A stretch of 64,000 bases of DNA from Winogradskyella helgolandensis (GCF_013404085.1 NZ_JABFHO010000001.1:1809001-1873000), one strand, 5' to 3'; numbered from the stretch's first letter, positions 17,820-26,656 are shown. Numbers and translations: made by a program. Notes: generated from the letters alone by a model not told the origin.

Positions 17820-18254
17820 TTATAGGATTGAACTGAGATTTATTAAGAGTAACCAAGTGTAAACCACTGCAAATAGTGTGAAAAGAATATTCATAAAGTA
17901 ACTTCCTATTTTGAATATTAGTTGTTGTGGAATTTGATACATTGGATAATAGGCAATTTGAGTCGCTACTTTTCCAACCCAATATGCGGCAATAAGTCCG
18001 GTTAAAGCTATTGCTAGGTTTGTACCATTCTTTAAATCATTTGGAATAGTGATTGCAATTAAGCCGAATGAGAAATTTAATCCTTGAATATATCTACCAT
18101 ACGTTTTAGCTATTTCCTGATTTAGTGGTTTTAATTGTTTAACATCGTTATACCAATCAAAAACTTTATGCCTTATATATGGGTAAATTAATGCTGTAAA
18201 TATTTGGCCACATCCTCCAAGGATAATCAGCCAATTTGGTATTTGTGTTTTCAT
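17820..18254 (-). CDS. small four-helix membrane protein
   Basis: 144 residues, four predicted membrane segments (about 7-25, 55-72, 78-98, 118-140) and no recognised family. Start overlaps the previous stop (ATGA), end lies 8 nt before the methyltransferase start, so it is the middle gene of a tight operon. An aromatic, Tyr/Pro-rich stretch (YYPMYQIPQQ) separates the last two helices. Confidence 0.8.
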   Translation of the reverse strand: MKTQIPNWLIILGGCGQIFTALIYPYIRHKVFDWYNDVKQLKPLNQEIAKTYGRYIQGLNFSFGLIAITIPNDLKNGTNLAIALTGLIAAYWVGKVATQIAYYPMYQIPQQLIFKIGSYFMNILFTLFAVVYTWLLLINLSSIL

Positions 18255-18583
18255 GATAATTTGATTTTATAAGTGATATATAAATGGAATAAAGCAAGTG
18301 CCATTGTAATAAATAACCATAGAAATATAAGTTCGAACCCTCCATTTCCATTATGTGTTATTATCCTAAAGAGTAAAATAATTGAAATCGTTGTAATTAT
18401 ATAAGCGATGAATAAGTGTTTTACGAGTGTTGACTGTTCCGAGAAATGAACGAGTATTGAAATACTCATGATGATTTGTACAGCTCCTAAAACGATCTGT
18501 GCCATGATGCCTCCCCAAAAAGTCAAGTAGAGTAGTGCGGTAATTATGATTAACAATTTATTGATATTGTATAAATATTTCAT
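18251..18583 (-). CDS. small four-helix membrane protein
   Basis: 110 residues, four predicted membrane segments with short loops; no family recognised. It is the first gene of the operon, 16 nt downstream of a palindrome that matches the one in front of the GbsR-like regulator, and overlaps the next gene by 4 bases. The size and topology resemble small DoxX-like or YiaA-like membrane proteins, but no diagnostic motif is seen. Confidence 0.78.
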   Translation of the reverse strand: MKYLYNINKLLIIITALLYLTFWGGIMAQIVLGAVQIIMSISILVHFSEQSTLVKHLFIAYIITTISIILLFRIITHNGNGGFELIFLWLFITMALALFHLYITYKIKLS

Positions 18584-18598
18584 GTTTCTTTTATTTTT

Positions 18599-18624
18599 AA
18601 ACTTTCAGAAAAAATTGAAAGTTT
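18599..18624. promoter_or_regulatory. probable GbsR-type operator
   Basis: Inverted repeat AAACTTTCA - 8 nt - TGAAAGTTT, starting 16 nt upstream of the first gene of the membrane/methyltransferase operon. The same 26-bp architecture occurs at 19261-19286 before the regulator gene. Confidence 0.65.
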
Positions 18625-18629
18625 GATTT

Positions 18630-18653
18630 AAAAAAATATAGACCTGTGGTCTG
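18630..18653 (-). terminator. probable terminator of the GbsR-like gene
   Basis: On the minus strand a hairpin AGACC-ACA-GGTCT is followed by an AT-rich run ending in seven T residues, about 80 bp after the regulator stop. Confidence 0.5.
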
Positions 18654-18733
18654 TGTTTTGTTTAATACTTTTCAATGGTCATATAGAACATCCGTTTAAT
18701 AATCTTGATTTTCATTGAGAATTTTAGTTACGG

Positions 18734-19237
18734 CTATTTCATCAGCTTCATAACCGACTTTGTTAACCAATTTTGTTTTTGATTTACCATTTTACTCATT
18801 AGGGTATCTAAATCTTGCGTAAGACTTTGCAACGCTTTCGTTTGTTTTATAAGTTCTTTTGTTTTTTCGGTGCCATCATCTTTAATAGAAGAAACGTCAT
18901 CTAAAACTTTAATCACAGGTCTGATTTCTCGTCTACTACGTTCTTTGGCGATAATTCGTGCTAATTCTTGAACGTCTTTTTCTGTGGTGAAAAATTCTTT
19001 TCGTTCTCCAGATATTAAAACTTTGGTTACAATGCCCCAATCCATCAATTGTCTTAAATTCATACTCGTATTACCACGCGAAATTTTAAGATCCTCCATA
19101 ATATCTTCCATCGATAAGGGTTGAGTTGAAATAAAAAGCAATGCTTGTATCTGAGCCATAGCTTTATTGATTCCCCAAAGTGAACCTAAACTGCCCCAAG
19201 TACTAATAAACTTTTCTTTTGCTTCTTGATATTCCAT
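18734..19237 (-). CDS. GbsR/MarR-family transcriptional regulator
   Basis: 167 residues. The N-terminal helix FISTWGSLGSLWGINKAMAQ and the winged helix-turn-helix that follows (MEDIMEDLKISRGNTSMNLR, WGIVTKVLISGERKEFF) are the signature of the GbsR family, best known for repressing glycine-betaine uptake and synthesis genes. The C-terminus from about 118 is a dimerising helical tail. A perfect palindrome lies 24 bp upstream and a near-identical one precedes the divergently regulated-looking downstream operon, so it most likely represses itself and that operon. The effector is unknown. Confidence 0.88.
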   Translation of the reverse strand: MEYQEAKEKFISTWGSLGSLWGINKAMAQIQALLFISTQPLSMEDIMEDLKISRGNTSMNLRQLMDWGIVTKVLISGERKEFFTTEKDVQELARIIAKERSRREIRPVIKVLDDVSSIKDDGTEKTKELIKQTKALQSLTQDLDTLMSKMVNQKQNWLTKSVMKLMK

Positions 19238-19260
19238 ATAGCAAATATATAGTAATTTTT

Positions 19261-19286
19261 AAACTTTCAATAACTATTGAAAGTTT
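19261..19286. promoter_or_regulatory. GbsR-type operator, perfect palindrome
   Basis: Arm AAACTTTCAATA, 2-nt spacer, then its exact reverse complement; the arms extend by one more pair. It lies 24 nt before the regulator start and overlaps the stop codon of the gene upstream (19285-19287). Confidence 0.7.
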
Positions 19287-20067
19287 ATTTGATTTGAAAA
19301 TGAATATGATCGTCATGTCTAACCGCTTGGCAACCTGTAAATCGAACTTTTGATTGATAACTGAAACCTAAGGATTGTTTAAGATGAGGTTCAATAAATA
19401 ACTTTTGAGCTGTTGGAATTGAAAGTAGTTGATTAATTATGTGGGCTGTATTTTTTTTATCGAGCTTCAAGTCGTTCCGAGTCCCGAAAGTGAGATACTT
19501 AGTAAAATCATATTGCCAATAGCCTTTGTCTAAACAAGATTTAGAACTGTAGTTTTTATCAGAATTAGCATAAGCACCATAACCAGAAGTGGATGGTTTT
19601 TTGTTGGTAGGTTGACCATCCTCATCTAGATACATAAATGATAAATCTATCTTTTTTCCGTCATTATGACTTAAGTGTGGTAATAAGGGAAAGCCATTAA
19701 AGAACGGGAAATTGGCATCTAAATACGTGACTGTAATTCCGGATTTATATAAAACATGTGCAGAATCGTCTAATTCTAGTTTTAATTCTGGATTCACATA
19801 ATTTCTAAATGCTAATGGATAAAACCAATTTCGAGGTTGTAATTCCGTATCAAACCATGGTAGTTTTTCTCTGCCAAAATGAGATGCAATTGGTGGAATT
19901 ATAACGAGGTTGAATAGTAGATAAAGCAAAGGGAAAACCATACGTTTTCCCTTTCTTATTTGATGTGAAATAATAACAGCAAGCAACCAAATGATGCCTC
20001 CAACTTGAGTAATTGCTGTTAAAACTGCAATGAATACTATATGTCCAAAAAGTTTAAGTAAACCCAT
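19285..20067 (-). CDS. membrane protein with LAS-type (M15/M74-like) peptidase domain
   Basis: 260 residues from the ATG at 20067 (a TTG lies two codons upstream). Two membrane segments (about 5-28 and 42-62) precede a periplasmic domain. The domain carries HLSHNDGKKIDLSF, matching the SxHxxGxxxD zinc motif, and ends RHDDHIHFQIK, matching the C-terminal HxH zinc pair of LAS-superfamily peptidases such as MepA (M74) and D-Ala-D-Ala carboxypeptidases (M15). It would thus be a membrane-tethered peptidoglycan hydrolase. Overall similarity beyond the zinc motifs is not obvious, so this is a motif-based assignment. Confidence 0.65.
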   Translation of the reverse strand: MGLLKLFGHIVFIAVLTAITQVGGIIWLLAVIISHQIRKGKRMVFPLLYLLFNLVIIPPIASHFGREKLPWFDTELQPRNWFYPLAFRNYVNPELKLELDDSAHVLYKSGITVTYLDANFPFFNGFPLLPHLSHNDGKKIDLSFMYLDEDGQPTNKKPSTSGYGAYANSDKNYSSKSCLDKGYWQYDFTKYLTFGTRNDLKLDKKNTAHIINQLLSIPTAQKLFIEPHLKQSLGFSYQSKVRFTGCQAVRHDDHIHFQIK

Positions 20068-20094
20068 AAACAATGAACGTATAAAACTCTAGTT

Positions 20095-22125
20095 TTATTT
20101 CAACAAACCGGCACGTCTTAACAACGCTTCAGGTTTTGGTTCTTGTCCTCTAAACTTTTTATATAAAGTCATTGGGTTTTCTGTTCCTCCTTGTGAAAGA
20201 ACAAAAGTTTTAAATTTATCAGCAACGGCTTTGTTGAAAATACCTTCTTCTTTAAAGTATTCAAAAGCATCCGCATCTAAAACTTCGGCCCATTTGTAAC
20301 TGTAATAACCCGAAGAATAGCCACCTTGAAATATATGTGAAAATGATGTGCTCATACAGTTTTCTGCAACATCTGGATATAAACTTGTGTCGCCAAATGC
20401 GTCAACTTCATGAGCTTTTACATCTTTAATTTCTGAAGGATCAACACCATGCCAAGACATATCTAATAATCCAAAACTTAACTGACGTAAGGTTTGCATG
20501 CCTTCATGAAATGTTGACGAGGCTTTAATTTTATCAATCAAGGCCATTGGAATAACAGCTGCTGTTTCATAATGTGTAGCGAATAGTTCTAGTGCTTCTT
20601 TTTCATAACACCAATTTTCTAACACCTGACTAGGTAATTCAACAAAATCCCAGTATACACTAGTGCCTGATAAACTCGGATACGTAGTGTTGGCTAACAT
20701 GCCGTGAAGCGCGTGACCAAACTCATGAAACAATGTTGTCACTTCATTAAACGTTAATAATGACGGTTTGCTTTTTGTTGGCTTTGTAAAATTGCACACA
20801 ATAGATACATGAGGTCTTTCATTCACACCGTTCTTAATCATTTGTGGTTTGTAAGACGTCATCCAAGCACCATTTCGTTTACCTGTTCTTGGGAAAAAAT
20901 CGGCATAGAAGATAGATACTAATTCACCATCGTTATCTGTTACTTTATAAGTTAATACGTCTTCGTGATATTTGTCAATAGTATTAATTTCTTCAAATTG
21001 TAAACCGAATAATTTATTAGCAACCGTGAAAGCACCGTTGATGACATTTTCTAATTTGAAATAAGGCTTTAATTGCTCATCATCTAAATCGAATAATTTT
21101 TGTTTCAATTTTTCAGAATAATAACCAGAATCCCATTTCTGGAGTTGGTCAATACCATCTAAATCTTTTGCGAAATCTTCCAGTTCTTTAAATTCGTCCT
21201 TAGCGGCTGGTTTTGCTTTTTCTAATAGTTCATTTAAGAAAGACGTTACTTTTTCTGGCGTTTCTGCCATGCGTTCTTCTAAAACAAAATGTGCATGTGT
21301 TTGATAGCCTAAAAGTTGGGCACGCTCAAAACGCAGTTGTGCAATTTTTAGCACAATGTCTTGATTGTCTAATTCATTATTCTGAAACCCTTTTCTACCA
21401 AACGCTTTAGAGAGTTCTTCCCGTAATGCTCTATTATCTGCATAGGTCATAAACGGAATGTAACTTGGATAATCTAGAGTGATTAACCAGCCGTCTTTGT
21501 CTTTACTTTCGGCCAATTGCTTAGCGGCTTCTTTAGCACCTTCTGGTAAACCTGAAAGATCAGATTCTTCAGTAAGATGCATTTCATAGGCATTCGTTTC
21601 TGCTAAAATATGTTCGCCGAATTTTAATTTTAGCTGACTTAATTCTTTGTCAATAGCTCTGAGTTTATCTTTTTTGTCTTCAGCCAGATTCGCACCATTT
21701 CTAGAAAAACCTTTATATTTTTTATCGAGAAGCGTTTCTTGTTCTGTAGTTAATTCTAAATCAGCTTTTGAATCATAAACCGATTTTACACGTTTAAATA
21801 ACTCTTCATTCAATGTGATATCATTACTGAATTCCGAAAGTAAAGGTGAAACTTCTTGCGCAATTTTTTGAATGTCATCATTCGTTTCCGCCGAATTCAA
21901 ATTGAAGAAAATACTAGATATACGATCTAATTCTTCACCCGAATAATCTAAGGCTTCAATCGTATTTTCAAAAGTTGGTGATTCATTATTTTTAGTTATA
22001 GCATCGATTTCTGCTTTTGCATTTTCAATTCCTAATTTAAAAGCAGGTAAAAAATCTTCTGTTTTTATACTTGAAAAAGGAGCTGTATTATATTTGGTAT
22101 TGAAGGTGTTATTAAGAATACTCAT
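20095..22125 (-). CDS. M3 family oligopeptidase (Dcp/PrlC type)
   Basis: 676 residues, the usual size for peptidyl-dipeptidase Dcp / oligopeptidase A. The zinc motif is LFHEFGHALHGML (His467, Glu468, His471), with the downstream Glu ligand in FVELPSQVLENW. The substrate-closing region GGYSSGYYSYKWAEVLDADAF is the conserved C-terminal block. There is no signal peptide, so it degrades peptides in the cytoplasm, recycling products of larger proteases. Monocistronic, 170 bp from purE. Confidence 0.93.
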   Translation of the reverse strand: MSILNNTFNTKYNTAPFSSIKTEDFLPAFKLGIENAKAEIDAITKNNESPTFENTIEALDYSGEELDRISSIFFNLNSAETNDDIQKIAQEVSPLLSEFSNDITLNEELFKRVKSVYDSKADLELTTEQETLLDKKYKGFSRNGANLAEDKKDKLRAIDKELSQLKLKFGEHILAETNAYEMHLTEESDLSGLPEGAKEAAKQLAESKDKDGWLITLDYPSYIPFMTYADNRALREELSKAFGRKGFQNNELDNQDIVLKIAQLRFERAQLLGYQTHAHFVLEERMAETPEKVTSFLNELLEKAKPAAKDEFKELEDFAKDLDGIDQLQKWDSGYYSEKLKQKLFDLDDEQLKPYFKLENVINGAFTVANKLFGLQFEEINTIDKYHEDVLTYKVTDNDGELVSIFYADFFPRTGKRNGAWMTSYKPQMIKNGVNERPHVSIVCNFTKPTKSKPSLLTFNEVTTLFHEFGHALHGMLANTTYPSLSGTSVYWDFVELPSQVLENWCYEKEALELFATHYETAAVIPMALIDKIKASSTFHEGMQTLRQLSFGLLDMSWHGVDPSEIKDVKAHEVDAFGDTSLYPDVAENCMSTSFSHIFQGGYSSGYYSYKWAEVLDADAFEYFKEEGIFNKAVADKFKTFVLSQGGTENPMTLYKKFRGQEPKPEALLRRAGLLK

Positions 22126-22203
22126 TAGTTTTGACTTTGGTTTAAGTATTTGATTATCTTAATTTTAACTTTTAATTATGATAATCTTTGATATAGTGTT
22201 TTG

Positions 22204-22211
22204 TACCTTTG
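22204..22211 (+). promoter_or_regulatory. -7 promoter element TACCTTTG in intergenic gap
   Basis: Good TAnnTTTG match on the plus strand where no plus-strand protein gene follows; it points at a possible small transcript ending at the hairpin at 22265-22294. Confidence 0.35.
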
Positions 22212-22216
22212 CATTA

Positions 22217-22294
22217 CTGTTTTTTCATATTAATAATGTAAAAGTAGAATTGATTAATAGCTAGAAAGCCTTAACGAAAGTTGAGGCTTTTTTA
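22217..22294 (+). ncRNA. candidate small RNA
   Basis: About 78 nt between a plus-strand TACCTTTGC promoter element and a strong hairpin followed by six T residues. It has no usable reading frame and lies between two minus-strand genes (dcp and purE). The hairpin can also serve purE on the other strand, so the transcript is a hypothesis. Confidence 0.25.
22265..22294. terminator. intrinsic terminator, GAAA tetraloop
   Basis: Stem AAAGCCTTAAC / GTTGAGGCTTT (one G-U pair) around a GAAA loop, then T6 on the plus strand. It lies at the purE stop codon and may work in both directions. Confidence 0.65.
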
Positions 22295-22771
22295 TAGGTC
22301 TTTGGCAGAATCTATAACTTTCGCTTTCAACCCCTCTTTATAATCTATAATTTTGTTTAAAATGCTTTCATCTGCGCTTGCTAAAATTTGAGCTGCTAAT
22401 ATACCTGCATTCTTTGCACCATTAAGTGCAACTGTGGCAACAGGAACACCTCCTGGCATTTGTAAAATAGATAATACAGAATCCCAACCATCTATAGAAT
22501 TACTGCTTTTTACAGGCACTCCAATAATTGGAAGCGGAGACATTGAGGCTACCATTCCTGGTAAATGAGCTGCACCTCCTGCGCCCGCAATAATTACTTT
22601 AATACCTCTTTTGTGCGCATTTTTACTAAAATCGAATAGTTTTTCCGGAGTTCTATGTGCCGAAACGATATCTACTTCAATTTCAATATCAAATTCGTTT
22701 AATATATCTATAGCGTCTTGCATTACTGGCATGTCGCTTTTGCTTCCCATTATGATGGCTACTTTACTCAT
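22292..22771 (-). CDS. purE: N5-CAIR mutase
   Basis: 159 residues, class I PurE; converts N5-carboxyaminoimidazole ribonucleotide to CAIR in purine synthesis. Diagnostic blocks: IIMGSKSDMPVMQDA (phosphate-binding), SAHRTPEKLFDF with the catalytic His, and AGAGGAAHLPGMVAS. It starts 2 nt after the purK stop, giving a purKE operon. Confidence 0.96.
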   Translation of the reverse strand: MSKVAIIMGSKSDMPVMQDAIDILNEFDIEIEVDIVSAHRTPEKLFDFSKNAHKRGIKVIIAGAGGAAHLPGMVASMSPLPIIGVPVKSSNSIDGWDSVLSILQMPGGVPVATVALNGAKNAGILAAQILASADESILNKIIDYKEGLKAKVIDSAKDL

Positions 22772-22773
22772 TT

Positions 22774-23928
22774 TTATTCACTAATTACTTCAATCGTTAG
22801 TTTTACTTGTTCTGCAATTTCTCTTGCTACAGCGATATCCTTATTCACTATAGTGACATGTCCCATTTTCCGGAATGGTCTGGTTTGTTTTTTACCGTAA
22901 ATGTGAGGTGTTACACCATCCATTGCAAGTATGTTTTCAATGTTTTTATATACCACATTTCCGGTATGGTTTTCTGCACCTACGAGGTTGACCATCACTC
23001 CAGCAACTTTACTTTCAGTATTACCAAGAGGCAAACCTAAGATACATCTAATCTGCTGTTCAAATTGAGACGTGTAACTTGCTTCAATGCTATAGTGACC
23101 AGAATTGTGTGGTCTTGGTGCCACTTCGTTTACGATGATATCATCTTTTTCAGTCTGAAACATTTCAACGGCTAACAAGCCAACATGTTTAAATTCGGAT
23201 GCCACTTTTAAAGCAACTAATTCTGCTTTTTTTGCAATGTCATCAGGGATTCTCGCCGGACAAATCACATATTCCACTTGATTGGCTTCAGGATGAAATT
23301 CCATTTCCACGACAGGATAAGTTTTTATATCTCCGTGTTCATTTCTAGCAACAATAACTGCCAATTCATTTTTAAACGGAATTAATTGTTCCGTAATACA
23401 TTCCACATTTGGTAAATCCGTTAAATCAGAAATATTTCTAACCACCTTTACACCTGTGCCATCATAGCCAAATCGTGCACTTTTCCATACAAAAGGATAA
23501 TTTAAACCTCCATGATCTATAGCTTCATCTATTTCAGACGTATAAGCAAATCTCGAAAAATCTGCCGTCGGAATATCATGATCCCGATAAAATAATTTTT
23601 GAGTCGCTTTATTTTGAATCGTTCGCAATGTTTTAGACGATGGGAAAACTTTTACACCTTGTTTTTCGAGTGTCTCTAAAGCATCGACATTAACATTTTC
23701 GATTTCAAAAGTTAATACATCAACGTTTTTTCCGAAATCAACAACCGTTTCATAATCTAATAAATCGCCTATTGTAAATTCGTCGCAAGCCAATCGTGAT
23801 GGTGCATCAGCGCTAGGATCCAAGACGCAAGTGTAAATGTCAAATTTGCGCGTATCGTACAACATCATTTTGCCAAGTTGGCCACCACCAAGAATACCGA
23901 GTTTGAAATTGGAAGAAAAATAGTTCAT
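22774..23928 (-). CDS. purK: N5-CAIR synthetase
   Basis: 384 residues from the ATG at 23928. ATP-grasp enzyme that makes N5-CAIR from AIR, bicarbonate and ATP, feeding PurE. The N-terminal GILGGGQLGKMM is the AIR/nucleotide site, FVWKSARFGYDGTGVKVV and ITEQLIPFKNELAVIVARN are ATP-grasp blocks, and NEVAPRPHNSGHYSIEA is the signature around the metal ligands. Full length. Confidence 0.96.
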   Translation of the reverse strand: MNYFSSNFKLGILGGGQLGKMMLYDTRKFDIYTCVLDPSADAPSRLACDEFTIGDLLDYETVVDFGKNVDVLTFEIENVNVDALETLEKQGVKVFPSSKTLRTIQNKATQKLFYRDHDIPTADFSRFAYTSEIDEAIDHGGLNYPFVWKSARFGYDGTGVKVVRNISDLTDLPNVECITEQLIPFKNELAVIVARNEHGDIKTYPVVEMEFHPEANQVEYVICPARIPDDIAKKAELVALKVASEFKHVGLLAVEMFQTEKDDIIVNEVAPRPHNSGHYSIEASYTSQFEQQIRCILGLPLGNTESKVAGVMVNLVGAENHTGNVVYKNIENILAMDGVTPHIYGKKQTRPFRKMGHVTIVNKDIAVAREIAEQVKLTIEVISE

Positions 23929-24066
23929 CAATTTTTACTTTGTTCCCAAGTGCATGGGAAACTTTTTAGGATTAAATATCTGCTTTTCAATAGCAAAAAT
24001 ACGCTAAAAATGAGAGATACTTCTAAATTCGTAAATCAAAAATCCCTCAAAAAGCAATCAAATACG

Positions 24067-24074
24067 TATCTTTG
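24067..24074 (+). promoter_or_regulatory. -7 promoter element TATCTTTG before hpt-adk
   Basis: Matches TAnnTTTG, 21 nt before the GTG start of hpt-adk. Confidence 0.5.
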
Positions 24075-24095
24075 CAATTCTAAAATAATAAGAAA

Positions 24096-25205
24096 GTGAT
24101 AAAGCTTCACGATTTATACTTCAAACCTTTTATCTCTGAAAAAGAAATAGACACTGCTGTCCAAAAGATGGTAGATGGTATTGCTACGGATTTAGGTGAC
24201 GAAGTACCTGTTTTTATTGGGATTTTAAATGGCTCGTTTATGTTAGTGAGCGACTTTGTAAAAAAGTATCCAAAACCATGTGAAGTTACTTTTATAAAAT
24301 TAGCCTCTTATGAAGGGGTTAAATCTACTGAAGATATTCAACGTTTAATTGGTTTAACCCAAGACTTAACAGGTAGAACCGTTGTTATTTTAGAAGATAT
24401 TATAGATTCAGGAAACACGTTAGAAGAAGTGCATCGCATTTTTGAAAACGAGAATGTAAAACAATTGATTATTGCCACCCTGTTTTACAAACCTGAAGCT
24501 TATAATAAAGACTTTAAACTTCATTACGTAGGTATGGAAATTCCTAATAAGTTCATTGTAGGCTACGGTTTAGATTACGACGGATTAGGAAGAGATTTAC
24601 CAGATGTATATCAATTAAAAACCACACAACACATGACAAACATAGTGCTATTTGGCCCTCCTGGTGCAGGTAAAGGAACACAAGCTAATTTTCTAAAGGA
24701 AAAATATGATTTAATACACATCTCTACAGGTGACGTTTTTAGATTTAATATCAAAAATGAAACGGCTTTAGGAATGTTAGCAAAGTCGTTTATGGACAAA
24801 GGAGAATTAGTGCCAGATCAGGTTACTATTGATATGTTGAATAAAGAGGTTGAAAAAAATGCCGGAGCTAACGGTTTTATTTTTGATGGTTTTCCAAGAA
24901 CTAATGCACAAGCAAAAGCATTAGATGACTTAATGGAAGGTAAGGATTCGCAAATCGATGCGATGGTTGCTTTAGAAGTTGACGATGAGGTATTGGTACA
25001 ACGTTTACTAAAAAGAGGTGAAACTAGTGGTAGAACTGATGATGCTGACGAAAGTATTATTAGAAACCGAATTAAGCAATACTATACAAAAACAGCGATT
25101 CTAAAAGATTACTATTCAGATCAAAATAAATATTTTGGTGTTGATGGTGTTGGTAGCGTTGAAGAAATTACAGTGCGTTTAAGTACTGTGATTGATAAAC
25201 TGTAA
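24096..25205 (+). CDS. adk: fused hypoxanthine phosphoribosyltransferase-adenylate kinase
   Basis: 369 residues, two complete enzymes in one chain. Residues 1-178 are a hypoxanthine phosphoribosyltransferase (start MIKLHDLYFKPFIS, PRPP loop LEDIIDSGNTL at 99-109, Mg/purine blocks ILNGSFM and SYEGVKST). Residues 180-369 are a short-lid adenylate kinase with P-loop GPPGAGKGT (187-195), FDGFPRT and LLKRGETSGRTDD. The fusion is common in Flavobacteriia and links purine salvage to nucleotide phosphorylation. The start is GTG at 24096, supported by the Hpt N-terminus; an upstream in-frame stop lies at 24081. Met180 could in principle be an internal start for Adk alone. Confidence 0.94.
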   Translation: MIKLHDLYFKPFISEKEIDTAVQKMVDGIATDLGDEVPVFIGILNGSFMLVSDFVKKYPKPCEVTFIKLASYEGVKSTEDIQRLIGLTQDLTGRTVVILEDIIDSGNTLEEVHRIFENENVKQLIIATLFYKPEAYNKDFKLHYVGMEIPNKFIVGYGLDYDGLGRDLPDVYQLKTTQHMTNIVLFGPPGAGKGTQANFLKEKYDLIHISTGDVFRFNIKNETALGMLAKSFMDKGELVPDQVTIDMLNKEVEKNAGANGFIFDGFPRTNAQAKALDDLMEGKDSQIDAMVALEVDDEVLVQRLLKRGETSGRTDDADESIIRNRIKQYYTKTAILKDYYSDQNKYFGVDGVGSVEEITVRLSTVIDKL

Positions 25206-25255
25206 AATTGTATTAGGGTTTAACTGTTGAATTGTTTAATTGAAATCAAATATTT

Positions 25256-25618
25256 ATGTATCAACATTCATTTGAAAAATTAAACGTTTGGCAAGATTCT
25301 ATAGATTTAGTAGAATTGATTTACAATACAGTAGGAACATTTCCTGAAGATGAGAAGTTTGGACTTGTAAGTCAAATGAAAAGATGTTCGGTTTCAATTT
25401 CTTCAAACTTGGCAGAGGGAACATCACGTATTACGAATAAAGATAAAGCACGTTTTTCAACAATAGCATTTAGCTGAACAATGGAATTGCTTTGTCAAAT
25501 AATTTTATGCCAAAGATTAGGTTTTATTAATGAAGAGAAATATTTAATCTTAAGGGCTAAAATTTTGAAAGTTTCCAATCAGATTAATGCTCTGAAGAAT
25601 TATCAATTAAACGCATAA
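25256..25618 (+). pseudogene. four-helix-bundle (IVS/S23-type) gene with in-frame stop
   Basis: The reading frame encodes a four-helix bundle protein of the 23S rRNA intervening-sequence type (HSFEKLNVWQDSIDLVE, FGLVSQMKRCSVSISSNLAEG), but TGA interrupts it at 25475-25477, where the family continues with a Ser before MELL. After the TGA the same frame continues without a shift (TMELLCQIILCQRLGFINEE) to a TAA at 25616-25618, giving 119 sense codons in the expected family length. One base change from TCA would explain it. It sits between adk and obg. A truncated 73-residue product is possible but would lack two helices. Confidence 0.75.
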
Positions 25619-25642
25619 ACAATTAAACTTTTAAACAATTAA

Positions 25643-26641
25643 ATGACTGAAGGAAATTTTGTTGACTACGTAAAAATGCACGTATCTTCTGGTAACGGAG
25701 GAAAAGGTTCTGCGCATTTACATCGCGAAAAATATATAATGAAAGGTGGGCCAGATGGAGGAGATGGTGGTCGTGGAGGTCATGTTATTTTGCGTGGGAA
25801 CTCTAATCTTTGGACACTTATTCACTTAAAGTTTAAAAGACACTTTAAAGCAGGTCATGGGTCTCATGGTAGTTCTGGTAGAAGTACAGGTGCCGATGGT
25901 GAGGATATTTACGTTGACGTGCCTTTAGGAACTGTGGTTCGTGATTCTGAAACCGATACTATTATGTTTGAAATCACTGAGGACGGTGAGGAGATTATAG
26001 TCGTAAAAGGAGGTATGGGCGGTCGTGGAAATTGGCATTTTAAAAATTCAGTAAATCAAACTCCGCGTTATGCACAACCTGGAATTCCACTTGAAGAACT
26101 CGATATTACTTTAGAACTTAAAGTATTAGCTGATGTGGGATTGGTTGGATTCCCTAATGCTGGTAAATCAACGTTATTGTCTGTGTTAACTTCTGCAAAA
26201 CCTAAAATTGCAGATTATGAGTTTACCACTTTAAAACCGAATTTAGGTATTGTGGAATATCGCGATTTTCAGTCGTTTGTAATGGCGGATATTCCTGGTA
26301 TTATAGAAGGAGCAGCTGAAGGAAAAGGTTTAGGTTATTACTTTTTAAGGCATATTGAACGAAATTCAATTCTATTGTTTTTAATTCCTGCTGATGCTAA
26401 AGATATTGTTGAGCAATACGAAATCCTTGAAGATGAATTAAGACGTTACAATCCAGAAATGTTAGATAAGGAACGCTTAGTTGTTGTTTCAAAATCAGAC
26501 ATGCTAGATGACGAATTAAAATCAGAAATATCTGTTATTTTAAAGAAAGATTTGAAAGCTGATTTTATGTTTATTTCTTCTGTTGCCCACCAAGGGTTAA
26601 CAGAATTAAAAGATAAACTTTGGAAGTTGCTGAATGCTTAA
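25643..26641 (+). CDS. obg: Obg GTPase
   Basis: 332 residues. The N-terminal glycine-rich Obg fold covers 1-157 ([34 protein letters not shown]). The G domain follows: G1 GFPNAGKST, switch/G2 [10 protein letters not shown]3 [10 protein letters not shown]4-like VVSKSDM. It binds the 50S subunit and participates in late ribosome assembly and stress control. No C-terminal OCT domain; the shorter form is usual in Bacteroidetes. Confidence 0.96.
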   Translation: MTEGNFVDYVKMHVSSGNGGKGSAHLHREKYIMKGGPDGGDGGRGGHVILRGNSNLWTLIHLKFKRHFKAGHGSHGSSGRSTGADGEDIYVDVPLGTVVRDSETDTIMFEITEDGEEIIVVKGGMGGRGNWHFKNSVNQTPRYAQPGIPLEELDITLELKVLADVGLVGFPNAGKSTLLSVLTSAKPKIADYEFTTLKPNLGIVEYRDFQSFVMADIPGIIEGAAEGKGLGYYFLRHIERNSILLFLIPADAKDIVEQYEILEDELRRYNPEMLDKERLVVVSKSDMLDDELKSEISVILKKDLKADFMFISSVAHQGLTELKDKLWKLLNA

Positions 26642-26656
26642 TGTTTTAGCATTATA

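Noticed and set aside
16927..17982. 351-residue form of the methyltransferase
   Set aside because: The extra N-terminus overlaps the upstream membrane protein in another frame and has no conserved content; start 17811 preferred.
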